NCBI GenBank assembly: GCA_964459495.1
Contig: CAYWNK010000024.1
Span: forward strand, 1-39,276
Reading direction: 5' to 3'
DNA: 39,276 nucleotides
DNA from: CAYWNK01 sp964459495
GTDB taxonomy: Bacteria; Planctomycetota; UBA1135; GCA-002686595
Part shown: positions 15,375-24,054 of the stretch, piece by piece
How positions within the stretch are numbered: the stretch's first letter is position 1
How the letters are laid out: each line of letters opens with the position of its first letter
Position numbers and translations under genes: made by a program
The notes under the pieces: generated by a model
The model's input: only the letters and a program-made list of their open reading frames with translations
What the model was told of the DNA's origin: nothing
Databases searched by the model: none

Positions 15375-18300
15375 ATGAACCTTCTGACCCGCACAACCGT
15401 CCTTCAACGCACGCTTCTCGCTTCCCTCACGCTAGCTATCGCTGCCTGCGGCGGTGGAGGCGGGGGAGGCGGCACACCCACGCCCCCTGCTTCTCTCATC
15501 GCGCCCCTGGCCGGAGCGGCGATCGGGGGAACAGCCCAGGTGACCTGGGTGGTTGGGCCGAACCCCGCGAGCATGGCCGTGCTTCTGTCGGAGGACGACG
15601 GGGCGACCTTCCCCAACGTACTCTCGGCGGCGACCCCGGACAACGGCAGCTTCTCGTTTGACACCACGCCCTTCGCCGACGGGGACACCTATCGGCTGCG
15701 CCTGATTCCAACGGACAGCGGCGGCGACGAGCTCGCGGCGTTCGGCAACGTGGACAGCATCAGTGTCGACAACACCGATCCGACGATCGAGCTGCTCTCG
15801 CCCGACGGCGGTGAACTCGTGGGCGGCATGGTGGAGATCACCTGGACGACCACCGACGTCAATCCGGGCAGCGTTGCGATCAACCTGTCGATCGACAGCG
15901 GCGGCGTTTTCGATACCGTGATCGCAGCGAACGCGCCCGATACAGGAATGTACCTGTGGGATTCGAGCGGGCTGCCCGACGACAACGTCTACCGCATCCA
16001 GGTGATCCCCACCGATGCCGCTGGCAACCGCGGCCTAGCGGACAGCAGCAGCGGGGACTTTGAGCTCGACAACACGATCCCCACGATCGAACTCACGGCC
16101 CCGGCGGGCGGCGAGGTTCTGAGCGCGACGACCGAGGTGACTTGGACGTCGATGGACTCGAACATCGGCACCGTCGAGCTGCTCGCGTCGATGGATGGTG
16201 GTGCGACGTTCAACCAGACGATCGTGGAATCGACGCCTGACGACGGTAGCTTCGACTGGAACACCGCGATGTTCCCCGACGGAACGATGTACCAGGTGCG
16301 GGCGCGCGCCATCGATCTCGCCGGCAACATCTCGCTGCCTTCGGACTCCGGCAGCTTCACGATCGAGAACCTGGTTCTTGTGCCGCCGGCCGTGCTGCGC
16401 GACGCCAACGCGAACGGCAGCATTGAGGCGGGCGACCAGATCTTCCTTCGCTTCAACAAGCCGGTTCAATTGAACGACCCCGCCGGAACGGGCATCGTCG
16501 CCCTCGGGGGCGTGAGCAGCCTTGGCGCTGGGGCCACCCTGTCCACGACGACGCAGGGTGACGTCTTGATCCTGACCCTGGGCACCAGTCCAAGCGTCAA
16601 GGCACGCGGCACCTTCGCCTCGGGCCAGGACGCAGCGCTCTTTGAGACGGGCATCGACATCTCCGACATGCTGCCCGCTGACGCGATCGAAACCGCCGTC
16701 GGCGGCCTGGACGCGGCGCCCAACGGAGGCGTCGATTTAGCACCCGGATTCGTGGAGACCTTCGCTCCCCCAGGGAGCCTTGAGGGAACCTCGGCGGCGG
16801 CAGGTGACCTGGACGGAGACGGGGACATCGATGTGGTGGTGGGCGAGACCGCCGGCGAGGGCGGGGCGATTCGGCTCAACGACGGCTCGGGCGACTTCAG
16901 TGCAGAGACGGCGGTCTTGGCGGGTTCGAACACCCTGTCGGTTGCTGTCGCCGACGTTGATGGGGATGGAGATCTGGACGCAATCTTTGGGCTTGAGGCG
17001 GCGAGCAACCGCGTGCTGACCAACGATGGCGATGGGAACTTCATTGACTCTGGGCAGCTGCTTGGCGGCGCTGTGGACACCAACCGTGTTGTCGCCGCAG
17101 ACTTCGATCGAGACGGGGACATTGACTTGGCCTTCGCCAACGGTGGCGGCGCGGTTGATGTGGTCTTCACCAACGATGGAGACGGCATTTTCGTCAGCAG
17201 CACCAACGCGCTCGGGACCGAGGACACCACTGGGATGGCCGCGGGGGACGTCGACAATGATGGAGACCTCGATCTACTGGCGGCCTACGGGGCAACCGGT
17301 GGCGCCAACCAGGTGTTCCTCAACGATGGTGCTGGCCTCTTCACTGCCGGTGCCACCGTGCTGCTGACGAACTCGCGAGCAGTCTCGCTCGGCGACCTCA
17401 ACGGGGACGGCGCGCTCGATGCGTTTTTCGCCGTCAACGGCCAGATCCAGGTGGCCTTGGGGGACGGATCGGGCGGCTTTGCTGCTTCCGGCCAGTTCTT
17501 CAGCAACAACGACAACCGCGACGCGCTGCTGGCCGACCTCGATGGAGACGGCGACCTCGACGCAATCGTGCCCAAGTTCCTGGACGGGGATCGCCAATGG
17601 CTGAACGACGGGGGCGCCATGTTCCAGGAGTTCACCCAGACCCTGGGTGGTCAGTCCACGCGCGGTGCGGCCCTGGGCGACTTCGACGGGGATGGTGATT
17701 TCGACTTCTACGCTCCGGGGGAGGCCAGCGGAGATGATCGCGCCTGGTCGATTTCCCTCGCAGGGGCCTACGGTCCGTCGGTGCCCACCGACAGCGGCGC
17801 GGCGCTTGGCGACGTGAGCTCGACCCATCGCGACGTGCGAGCGGCGGACTTTGACAACGACGGCGACGTGGACGTCTTCGTTGGCACCAGTGCGGCGGCC
17901 AACACCCTCTTCTTGAATGACGGCAGCGGGATTCTCGTCAATTCCGGTGCGCCGGGATCGGTGCAGTCCACGCGTCACGTCTTCGTGGACGTGGACCGCG
18001 ACGGAGACCTGGATCTGCTCGAAGGACTGACGACGATGGGGCTCGGCGGAGGCGGTGTCCGCGTGTTGCTTCAGGACAACGCGGGGGACTTCGTTTCTTC
18101 CGGCGTTACCTTCGGGGGGGCCGTGGAGGTGACGGCGCTCGTGACTGGCGACCTGAACAAGGACGGAATTCAGGATGTGGTCTTTGGCAGCGACGCGGCT
18201 GGACCGCGGGTCTTCCTTGGCAACAGTTCGGGGGCCTTTGCGCAGACGGCGCAGACTCTGGCCTCCGGTCCCAGTGCGGATCTCGTGCTGGGCGACTTTG

Positions 18301-18809
18301 ACAGCGACGGCAACCTGGACCTGCTCGAGGCCCAGGCGGCCGGCGATCAGGTCCTCTACCTCGGTCTGGGGGACGGCGACTTCGCGCTGCCGGGAACCAC
18401 CCTGGTCACCGGGCCTGCTGGAGCGTTGCGTGCTGCCGATTTCAATCGGGACGGGGACCTCGACGTGCTGCTGATCAGCAGTGAGGCCGGTGCTGCTGGG
18501 CAGGAACAGGTGCTGCTGGGGAACGGAGACGGTTCCTTTTCCTCCCTGCCAGGCTTTGACGGCGGCGACCTGGCCGCAGTGGAGCTGGTGGACTGGAACG
18601 GCGACGGCAGTCTGGACGCCCTATTCGGTGGAGCCGGCGGCTTTGCCGTTTGGCTCGGTGGGGGGGACGGCACGTTCACGGACGCGGGCCACACGACCGT
18701 GGCCGAGAGCGTGTCTGGACTCGTAGCCGCTGACCTGGACCGGGATGGTGACCTCGACGCGTTCACAGCGGTCGATTCTGCGCCGGATCGCATCTGGCTG
18801 AGCCGCTAG
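15375..18809 (+). CDS. Large FG-GAP/VCBS-repeat lipoprotein with Ig-like repeats
   Basis: This 1144-aa predicted lipoprotein has a signal peptide ending LAIAAC (lipobox, Cys25), then a glycine tract, so it should be exported and lipid-anchored at the cell surface or outer membrane. Next are three Ig-like repeats of about 95 residues, each with a hallmark such as TWVVGPNPAS, TWTTTDVNPGS or TWTSMDSNIGT, followed by another beta-rich domain (LRDANANGSIEAGDQIFLRF). From about 16800 to the end there are 14 FG-GAP/VCBS motifs with D-x-[DN]-x-D-G Ca-binding loops, for example GDLDGDGDIDVVVG and ADLDRDGDLDAFTAV, spaced about 45-50 residues: enough for two seven-bladed propellers. A role in adhesion or matrix binding is inference. 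ATG 15375 is chosen because it starts the signal peptide; GTG 15330 is an in-frame alternative preceded by AGGAGGTG at 15303. Confidence 0.85.
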   Translation: MNLLTRTTVLQRTLLASLTLAIAACGGGGGGGGTPTPPASLIAPLAGAAIGGTAQVTWVVGPNPASMAVLLSEDDGATFPNVLSAATPDNGSFSFDTTPFADGDTYRLRLIPTDSGGDELAAFGNVDSISVDNTDPTIELLSPDGGELVGGMVEITWTTTDVNPGSVAINLSIDSGGVFDTVIAANAPDTGMYLWDSSGLPDDNVYRIQVIPTDAAGNRGLADSSSGDFELDNTIPTIELTAPAGGEVLSATTEVTWTSMDSNIGTVELLASMDGGATFNQTIVESTPDDGSFDWNTAMFPDGTMYQVRARAIDLAGNISLPSDSGSFTIENLVLVPPAVLRDANANGSIEAGDQIFLRFNKPVQLNDPAGTGIVALGGVSSLGAGATLSTTTQGDVLILTLGTSPSVKARGTFASGQDAALFETGIDISDMLPADAIETAVGGLDAAPNGGVDLAPGFVETFAPPGSLEGTSAAAGDLDGDGDIDVVVGETAGEGGAIRLNDGSGDFSAETAVLAGSNTLSVAVADVDGDGDLDAIFGLEAASNRVLTNDGDGNFIDSGQLLGGAVDTNRVVAADFDRDGDIDLAFANGGGAVDVVFTNDGDGIFVSSTNALGTEDTTGMAAGDVDNDGDLDLLAAYGATGGANQVFLNDGAGLFTAGATVLLTNSRAVSLGDLNGDGALDAFFAVNGQIQVALGDGSGGFAASGQFFSNNDNRDALLADLDGDGDLDAIVPKFLDGDRQWLNDGGAMFQEFTQTLGGQSTRGAALGDFDGDGDFDFYAPGEASGDDRAWSISLAGAYGPSVPTDSGAALGDVSSTHRDVRAADFDNDGDVDVFVGTSAAANTLFLNDGSGILVNSGAPGSVQSTRHVFVDVDRDGDLDLLEGLTTMGLGGGGVRVLLQDNAGDFVSSGVTFGGAVEVTALVTGDLNKDGIQDVVFGSDAAGPRVFLGNSSGAFAQTAQTLASGPSADLVLGDFDSDGNLDLLEAQAAGDQVLYLGLGDGDFALPGTTLVTGPAGALRAADFNRDGDLDVLLISSEAGAAGQEQVLLGNGDGSFSSLPGFDGGDLAAVELVDWNGDGSLDALFGGAGGFAVWLGGGDGTFTDAGHTTVAESVSGLVAADLDRDGDLDAFTAVDSAPDRIWLSR

Positions 18810-18843
18810 CGGCTGGCCCCAGGCGGGGAAGCCTGCGAACATA

Positions 18844-18877
18844 GGGCCCGCGGAGCATTTCGCTCCGCGGGCCCTTT
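18844..18877 (+). terminator. Rho-independent terminator after the lipoprotein gene
   Basis: A perfect 13-bp stem, GGGCCCGCGGAGC (18844-18856) and GCTCCGCGGGCCC (18862-18874), with loop ATTTC is followed by TTT. It sits 34 nt after the lipoprotein stop and ends just before the ion-channel start, so it separates the two transcription units. Confidence 0.8.
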
Positions 18878-18887
18878 GCATGTTCCC

Positions 18888-19646
18888 ATGAAGTCCGCCT
18901 TTCGCTTGTCCGAACCCCAGAAGAGCGGGATCTACCAGGTCGTCATGCTCATCCTCAGTATCGCCGTGCTGGCGTCGCTGGGGGCCGAGCTCGTGCTTGA
19001 CTTGGATCCCGAGGTGCAGCGGCTGCTCGCACTGTTCGACAACCTTGTCTGCATCCCGTTCTTCGCCGATTTCCTCCTCAGCCTGCACGGGGCCAAGGAT
19101 CGCTGGAAGTACATGCGCACCTGGGGCTGGATCGATTTCCTGTCGTCCCTTCCCACGATCGGCTACGTCCGCTGGGCCAGGACTGCCCGGGTGATGCGGA
19201 TCCTGCGTCTGCTGCGTGCGGTGCGCGCAGCCCATGGACTGGGCCGCTTTCTACTCGGCCGGCGGCAGGAGGGCGCGGTATGGATCGGGGGGCTGGTCGC
19301 GCTACTGCTCATGTTTCTCTCGAGCCTGCTGATGCTGCATCTCGAGCGCGGATCGGAAAGCACGATCCAAAGCGCATCTGGCGCGCTTTGGTGGGCGTTC
19401 GTGACGATTACGACGGTGGGCTACGGAGACCAGGTTCCGGTCACGCCTGAGGGGCGCGTCGTGGCGATCGTGCTGATGACGGCAGGGGTGGGGCTTTTTG
19501 GCACCTACACAGCCTGGCTGGCCGCCTGGATGACCGCACCCGGGGACGCGCGCCGGGAGGAGGACCTGCTCGAGCTCAGCCGGGAGGTCCGCAGCTTGCA
19601 CCGTGCGGTGGAATCGCTGGAGAAGCGCTTGGAAAGAGACGCTTGA
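18888..19646 (+). CDS. Voltage-gated-type potassium channel
   Basis: This 252-aa integral membrane protein has the six-helix plan of bacterial Kv-like channels. Helices S1 (VVMLILSIAVLASLGAEL) and S2 (LVCIPFFADFLLSL) are followed by S3 (WIDFLSSLPTIGYV). S4 has Arg spaced every three or four residues (RTARVMRILRLLRAVRAA), the voltage-sensor pattern. S5, the pore loop with selectivity filter TTVGYGD (T176-D181 region) and S6 follow. A C-terminal stretch from about residue 220 (LLELSREVRSLHRAVESLEK) looks like a coiled coil that could hold the tetramer. It lets K+ pass the inner membrane; gating signals are not visible. The ATG at 18888 lies just after the upstream terminator. Its stop is 35 nt before the DinB gene. 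Confidence 0.9.
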   Translation: MKSAFRLSEPQKSGIYQVVMLILSIAVLASLGAELVLDLDPEVQRLLALFDNLVCIPFFADFLLSLHGAKDRWKYMRTWGWIDFLSSLPTIGYVRWARTARVMRILRLLRAVRAAHGLGRFLLGRRQEGAVWIGGLVALLLMFLSSLLMLHLERGSESTIQSASGALWWAFVTITTVGYGDQVPVTPEGRVVAIVLMTAGVGLFGTYTAWLAAWMTAPGDARREEDLLELSREVRSLHRAVESLEKRLERDA

Positions 19647-19681
19647 GTCCGTGTGGGGATCCAGGGCACGATAGCCGCGCT

Positions 19682-20584
19682 ATGACCTTCACCCTGGAAC
19701 GCACATTGGCCCACGGCGTGTGGGCGACCGCCCAATGGTGGGATCGGCTCGACGATCCGTTGCTCAGCCCTGAGGCTCGGCAGGGGGCGTTGGCGGAGCT
19801 GGCCCACATGGTCTGCGCCGAGGAGGTTTGGCTCTCTCGGATCCAGGGGGAGGCGTTGCCGGTGAGCGGGTCCATCGAAGAGGCCTCGACCTTTTGGCCA
19901 GGCTGGGACCTGGACGAGGCCCGGCAGCGACACTCCCAGGTCTCGGCGGTGCTGCTCGGCCTAGCCCGGCGACCCGATGCGGAGGTGAGCTACACGGACA
20001 CCGCTGGCGTGGCCCATCGCACGATGCTGGAGGACATCCTGCTGCATGTCTCGATCCATGGACAGTTCCACCGGGGCCGGGCCTCGGAACGACTGCGGGC
20101 GGCGGGGCAGATTGCCCCGGTCGGCGACTACATCCAATTTGTGCGCGCAGGCGGCGGGCAGACGCCGGACGCCGAGTCCAGGGAGCGCCAGGATCAGGCG
20201 ACCTGGGGCAGGGGGACGCTCGACAACCAGGCCGCAGAGACCTGGCTCGAGCAATTTGTGGCAGCCCCTTCGGATGGGAAAATTGCCGCGGCGTTCGCGG
20301 ATGCGAGCGTCGGCTCCAGCGCGGACGACGAAGCACGGGCAGTCGCCGCCGCCGAAGTCGTGGCTGCGCGCGCGGGTCGTGGCAAGCCAGGGCTTCCACC
20401 CCGGCTGCTGGCCTGGAGCTTGGGTCACTCCGCTGCCCTTGAGCCGGATCTCGTGCGGGCTGCTCTCAAGGCGCTGATTCGCATCGAGCGCGAGGGAGCT
20501 CTGGCGAACTATTGGAAAGACGAGGAGGAACTCGTCCCCTGGCGCCGCGGGCTGGAAGCCCTGCGGGAGCGCCTTGGGGGATGA
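19682..20584 (+). CDS. DinB-like domain fused to DUF4259-like domain
   Basis: The 300-aa protein has an N-terminal DinB/YfiT-like four-helix domain (residues about 1-160). The presumed metal ligands are in LAHMVCAEEVW and in HGQFHRGR (H126 and H130), followed by SERLRAAG. Such proteins include thiol-S-transferases and metal-dependent hydrolases, but this one cannot be assigned a reaction. From about residue 174 a second domain begins with TWGRGTLDNQAAETWL and AVAAAEVVAARAG, which resembles DUF4259 (W-G-x-G-x-x-D-N opening, alpha-helical). The fusion is unusual to my knowledge. I chose ATG 19682 because it starts right before the first DinB helix; an in-frame TTG at 19643 overlapping the channel stop would add 13 residues. 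Confidence 0.75.
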   Translation: MTFTLERTLAHGVWATAQWWDRLDDPLLSPEARQGALAELAHMVCAEEVWLSRIQGEALPVSGSIEEASTFWPGWDLDEARQRHSQVSAVLLGLARRPDAEVSYTDTAGVAHRTMLEDILLHVSIHGQFHRGRASERLRAAGQIAPVGDYIQFVRAGGGQTPDAESRERQDQATWGRGTLDNQAAETWLEQFVAAPSDGKIAAAFADASVGSSADDEARAVAAAEVVAARAGRGKPGLPPRLLAWSLGHSAALEPDLVRAALKALIRIEREGALANYWKDEEELVPWRRGLEALRERLGG

Positions 20585-20591
20585 GCAGCAA

Positions 20592-20640
20592 GCGGCCGGA
20601 TCCAAGGCCGGACCCCAGCCGGGGATGCGGATCCGGTCGC
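20592..20640. terminator. Inverted repeat between convergent genes
   Basis: GCGGCCGGATCC (20592-20603) pairs with GGATCCGGTCGC (20629-20640): 12 bp with one G-U, enclosing a GC-rich loop that may fold further. It fills the short gap between the DinB-DUF4259 stop and the stop of the minus-strand cyclodeaminase gene, so it could end transcription from both sides. There is no T tract. Confidence 0.5.
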
Positions 20641-20643
20641 CGG

Positions 20644-22323
20644 CTACGCCAGCTTGGCCTGCAGGGCGTCGAGGAGAAGCCGTTCGGCGTTTTCTGCCTG
20701 TTGCTCAAGGCCCGCCGCCTGCTCCAGGTAGCGACTGCGCTCGGAGCTATCGCTGAGGTCCTTGGCGTTGATGGCAACGTTGAGCCCTGCACCCCGCACG
20801 GCGGCGCGGGCACAGAGCGCTCCGACGCCCGCGTCGGAGAGTGAGGCTTCGAGACCTTCCTTCACCATGTGGTCGCAGAGCTGCAGAGCTTCGAGTGAGG
20901 CCTGCATCACCTGCAGTGGAACCTCGATCGCGTAGCGGGTTGCGGCCTGCACCGCGGCGTCCTTCTCAGCGGGATCCACCTTCCAGGCGGCGACGATCCT
21001 GTCGAAAGCCCGGGTGTCCTCGTCCACCAGGTGCAGAAGGCGCGAATGCAGGTTCTTGCCCTGCTCGGCCACCTTGCTGAATTCTTCCCAGCGCGCGTCC
21101 CAGCCGCGCTTATGCCCCGAGAGGTTGGCGACCATGGTGCCCAGCGCCGCGCCAAGGCTGCCCAGCAGGGCGGCGACGGATCCGCCGCCGGGGGCCATCG
21201 CTTCCGAAGCGGTCGTCTCGACGAATGCGCAGAGGCTGAGATCAGCCAGGGGGCTCTCGCCGCTGGCTCGAATCGCGTACTCGATGATCTTTTTGTCGGG
21301 GTCGAAGGGGCTCAGCTCGTCCAAGCCCATCGAGCGCACCGCGATCTTGATCAGCTCGGCGTCGGGGACGCCGAGGGATCGCTGCTGGAGCTTGAGGTAG
21401 TGGCGCCCCGCATCGAGCAGGCACTTGAGGGGCAAAAGGCCTACGACCTCTGAGCCGGTGACACGTACGCCGCGGGCATCCGCCTTCGCGCGGCATTCGT
21501 CGAATGCGACATGGATCGGGGTCACATCGAGATCGACCAGGTTCATCGAGATCTGCCCGATGCCGTATTCCTCGATGTACCAGCCGATGGCCTTGCAGGC
21601 CTTGAGGCTGCCCGGGGTCCAGGTCGGATTGCCCTCCGCATCGCGGACGATCTCGCCGGTGACGGGATCGGGACGGCGGGTCACGCGTCCCTTCTCGCGG
21701 ACGTCGAAGGCGATGGCGTTGGCCCGGCGCGTGGAGGTGGTGTTGAGGTTCACGTTGTAGGCGACGAGGAAGCCGCGCGCCCCGACGGCGGTGGCTCCGG
21801 TCTCGGGCCGCAGCTTCGTAGGTCCAAAGTCGGGGCGGTGCTCGGGGGCCGTTGCATCGCCCTTCAAGCGCTCGGCCAGGCCCTCGTACTCGCCAGCGCG
21901 GACGACGGCCAGGTTCTTGTGCTCGGGGCGGGAGGCAGCAGCTTCGTAGAGGTAGATGGACAGGCCGACCTCGTCGCCCAGACGCTTGCCCAGCTGGCGG
22001 GCGTACTCCGCCGCTTCCTCGAGGGTGATTCCCGCGACCGGAACCAGGGGGCAGACATCCATGCCACCAAAGCGCGGATGCTCGCCCTGGTGGCTGCTCA
22101 TATCGATGCGCTCAGCGCCCACTCGGGCGGCGCGAACCGCAGCCTCGATCACGGGCTCTGGTTCCCCGACGAAGGTGAAGACCGTGCGGTTGGTGGCCTT
22201 GCCGGGGTCGACGTCGAGCAATGTCACGCCCTCCACGGAGCGGACGGCGGATGCGATGGCGTCGAGGACCGACTGGTCGCGGCCCTCGCTGAAGTTGGGC
22301 ACGCACTCGATGAGTCTTTGCAT
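20644..22323 (-). CDS. ftcD: Glutamate formimidoyltransferase / formimidoyltetrahydrofolate cyclodeaminase
   Basis: This 559-aa bifunctional enzyme of histidine degradation moves the formimino group of N-formimino-glutamate to tetrahydrofolate, then releases ammonia to give methenyl-THF. The transferase N-terminal domain (about 1-180) shows ECVPNFSEGRDQSVLDAI and SSHQGEHPRFGGMDVCPLVP, with the catalytic-region His. The second transferase domain (about 180-320) has FLVAYNVNLNTTS and QISMNLVDLDVTPIH. The cyclodeaminase domain (about 345-555) has APGGGSVAALLGSLGAALGTMVANLSGHKRG. The length is close to the usual 540 aa of the fused form. I chose ATG 22323 because MQRLIECVPNF is the conserved start. 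It is last of four minus-strand genes, 60 nt after the thioesterase; no other histidine-degradation gene is next to it. Confidence 0.93.
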   Translation of the reverse strand: MQRLIECVPNFSEGRDQSVLDAIASAVRSVEGVTLLDVDPGKATNRTVFTFVGEPEPVIEAAVRAARVGAERIDMSSHQGEHPRFGGMDVCPLVPVAGITLEEAAEYARQLGKRLGDEVGLSIYLYEAAASRPEHKNLAVVRAGEYEGLAERLKGDATAPEHRPDFGPTKLRPETGATAVGARGFLVAYNVNLNTTSTRRANAIAFDVREKGRVTRRPDPVTGEIVRDAEGNPTWTPGSLKACKAIGWYIEEYGIGQISMNLVDLDVTPIHVAFDECRAKADARGVRVTGSEVVGLLPLKCLLDAGRHYLKLQQRSLGVPDAELIKIAVRSMGLDELSPFDPDKKIIEYAIRASGESPLADLSLCAFVETTASEAMAPGGGSVAALLGSLGAALGTMVANLSGHKRGWDARWEEFSKVAEQGKNLHSRLLHLVDEDTRAFDRIVAAWKVDPAEKDAAVQAATRYAIEVPLQVMQASLEALQLCDHMVKEGLEASLSDAGVGALCARAAVRGAGLNVAINAKDLSDSSERSRYLEQAAGLEQQAENAERLLLDALQAKLA

Positions 22324-22383
22324 GGCGCTGATAAGCCTTGGGGCGGGACCGGGGAATCCGGGCCTGGGTCGCACAGACTAGCG

Positions 22384-22824
22384 TCAGGCGTAGCCGATGT
22401 CGGCGTTCAAAGGCACTCGGCTGGGCATGAAGGTGCCGCTGCCGGTCGCCAGGAGCCGGCCTTCGGCGTCGTGCAGCTCCGATTCGGCCCAGAGCAGGCG
22501 CTTGGAGCGGTTGGTGACCCGGCCGGTGCCGACCATGGGGCCCTCAGCGACGGGCCGCATGAATTGGACCGTGAAGCTCGCAGTCAGGACGAAGACGTCC
22601 TCGACCAGCGAGTTCGCGGCGAAGAAGGCCGAGTCGTCCAGCAGCTTGAAGTAGTGGGAGCCGTGGACGGCGAAGGCCGCGTGGTGAAGGTGCTTGGCCG
22701 CCTGAATCTCGATCCTAGCCCGGCCGTCCTCGATGAGGATGGTAGGCCTGTAGTAGTCGTTGGTGGGCGAGCCGAGGTAGACGCGCTGGAGCTTATCGTA
22801 GTGGCCCTGGTCCATGGCCTCCAC
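22384..22824 (-). CDS. Hotdog-fold thioesterase (PaaI-like)
   Basis: This 146-aa single-domain hotdog protein probably hydrolyses an acyl-CoA or acyl-ACP thioester. Visible elements are HHAAFAVHGSHYFKLLDDSAFFAANS (central helix with the HG and the acidic D-D pair), VLTASFTVQFMRPVAEGPM (beta-strand forming the dimer sheet) and GRVTNRSKRLLWAESELHD. It lies directly after the desaturase gene: the desaturase TGA is followed after one base by this GTG, so the two are likely translated together. ATG 22815 is an alternative start three codons in. The association with a desaturase suggests a lipid role; the substrate is unknown. Confidence 0.8.
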   Translation of the reverse strand: MEAMDQGHYDKLQRVYLGSPTNDYYRPTILIEDGRARIEIQAAKHLHHAAFAVHGSHYFKLLDDSAFFAANSLVEDVFVLTASFTVQFMRPVAEGPMVGTGRVTNRSKRLLWAESELHDAEGRLLATGSGTFMPSRVPLNADIGYA

Positions 22825-22825
22825 T

Positions 22826-23899
22826 TCACTCGGTGACGGGCACGCCGTCTAGCACGGAGCCGGGATGGCGCGCCTCGGGGTCGCCGGACCGGGCGCTTTG
22901 GCGCAGGAGGGGACTGGGGACATAGCGGGGATCTTGGCGCTCCCATTCGTCGGCGCAGGTCTGGTTGCCCAGCGCGGCGCGGGACAGCAACAGGCCGCCG
23001 CGGTAGTACCCGAAGGGAACCACATGGGCGCCGTCTTGGATCAGGTCCTCTTTGATTTCCTCGTGCAGTTTCGGGAGCTCGCTCCAGTGCACGTGGGGGT
23101 AGGTGTGGTGTTCGGCGTGGAAGCCGATGTTGAACATGGTCAGATTGAACAGCTTCGAGCGGAAGCAGTTCGAGTGCCGGTAGGTGTGCTCATCATTGGG
23201 GATCTCGCGGCCAGCGTGCTGGGCGACCATGCCCGGGGCTACGACCAGCGCGTTGGCGAGGTAAGCAGGTAGCACCCACAGACAAATGGCCATGACCGGG
23301 TCGATCCAGAAGGGGATCGAGAACAGGACGGCGAAGATCGCGAGTTCCTTGGCCGCGCGCTGGGACACCGCGCGGCTCGCCACAGGGCGGCGCAGCTCGC
23401 GCCACAGGTGGGGCACATAGCGGAAGGGCCAGTGGAGCAGGCAGTAGCGGAAGAAGTTCTCCCAGCGTCCGTCCGGCCGGCGCTGGGGGAGCGTCCAGTC
23501 CCGCTCCTCCAGTAGATTGCGGTGGTGGACTACGACGTGGCTGTACTGCCAAAAGTAGGCGGGCCAGCCAGCTGATACGGTCCAGGTGCGCGAGAACCAG
23601 CGGTTCCAGGCGGGAACGGTGAAGATCCGGCGGTGGGCGTGGTTGTGAAAGTTGACGCCGAGCTCGATGCCCGAGCACCAGCCCAGCATCAGCGCTGCGC
23701 CGAGGTCGAAGGCGAGCAGCTCGGGCCAGGTGGTGATTCCGATGGCCTTGGCCCGCAGGTGGAGCGTGAAGGCCGCGGCGTACAAGGCCAGGGTCACCAG
23801 GTGAAAGACCACGCAGTGGATGTCCTGGGGGTGGGCCAGGAGCCTTTGGCGCGCGGGGGACTGCTCCGTCCCGTGCGTGGCGAGCTGCGTCCCAGCCAT
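22826..23899 (-). CDS. Membrane fatty acid desaturase
   Basis: This 357-aa integral membrane diiron enzyme has the three His boxes of fatty acid desaturases: HNHAH (85-89), HVVVHH (121-126) and HAEHH (261-265), plus several hydrophobic helices (HCVVFHLVTLALYAAAFTL, LAIFAVLFSIPFWIDPVMAI). It should introduce a double bond in, or hydroxylate, a lipid acyl chain with O2. The ATG at 23899 overlaps by one base with the stop of the small upstream membrane-protein gene (TGATG), which indicates translational coupling; the open frame runs further upstream but that is the alternate frame of the small gene. Regiospecificity cannot be told. Confidence 0.87.
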   Translation of the reverse strand: MAGTQLATHGTEQSPARQRLLAHPQDIHCVVFHLVTLALYAAAFTLHLRAKAIGITTWPELLAFDLGAALMLGWCSGIELGVNFHNHAHRRIFTVPAWNRWFSRTWTVSAGWPAYFWQYSHVVVHHRNLLEERDWTLPQRRPDGRWENFFRYCLLHWPFRYVPHLWRELRRPVASRAVSQRAAKELAIFAVLFSIPFWIDPVMAICLWVLPAYLANALVVAPGMVAQHAGREIPNDEHTYRHSNCFRSKLFNLTMFNIGFHAEHHTYPHVHWSELPKLHEEIKEDLIQDGAHVVPFGYYRGGLLLSRAALGNQTCADEWERQDPRYVPSPLLRQSARSGDPEARHPGSVLDGVPVTE

Positions 23900-24054
23900 C
23901 AAAGCAGAACACCCGCAGAGCGCCAGAGAAGGATGGCGAGGGCCAGGGTGGCATAGCCCCCGTACAACGGGGTACCCAACAGGATGGCGAGCATGATCAG
24001 CGGCAGGGCGGAGCGACCGAGCAGCTGAGCCGGGGAAATGGATTCGGTGGCCAT
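23899..24054 (-). CDS. Small two-helix membrane protein upstream of the desaturase
   Basis: This 51-aa protein starts MATESISPAQLLGRSALPLI and consists of two hydrophobic segments (SALPLIMLAILLGTPLYG and YATLALAILLWRSAGVLL). It belongs to no family I recognise. The real-gene case rests on the TGATG overlap with the desaturase ATG, the clean ATG start, the hydrophobic composition and its place as first gene after the divergent spacer. It may be a partner or stabilising subunit of the desaturase, or the detached first transmembrane hairpin of a desaturase; both are inference. Confidence 0.6.
   Translation of the reverse strand: MATESISPAQLLGRSALPLIMLAILLGTPLYGGYATLALAILLWRSAGVLL

Noticed and set aside
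16797..18770. Many short repeated GACGGGGAC-like units, possibly a CRISPR or tandem repeat array
   Set aside because: They are in frame and encode the D-x-D-G loops of FG-GAP repeats; spacing and sequence vary as expected for protein repeats.
21511..22836. A 441-codon open frame on the plus strand
   Set aside because: It is antisense to formimidoyltransferase-cyclodeaminase and the thioesterase, which are clear family members.
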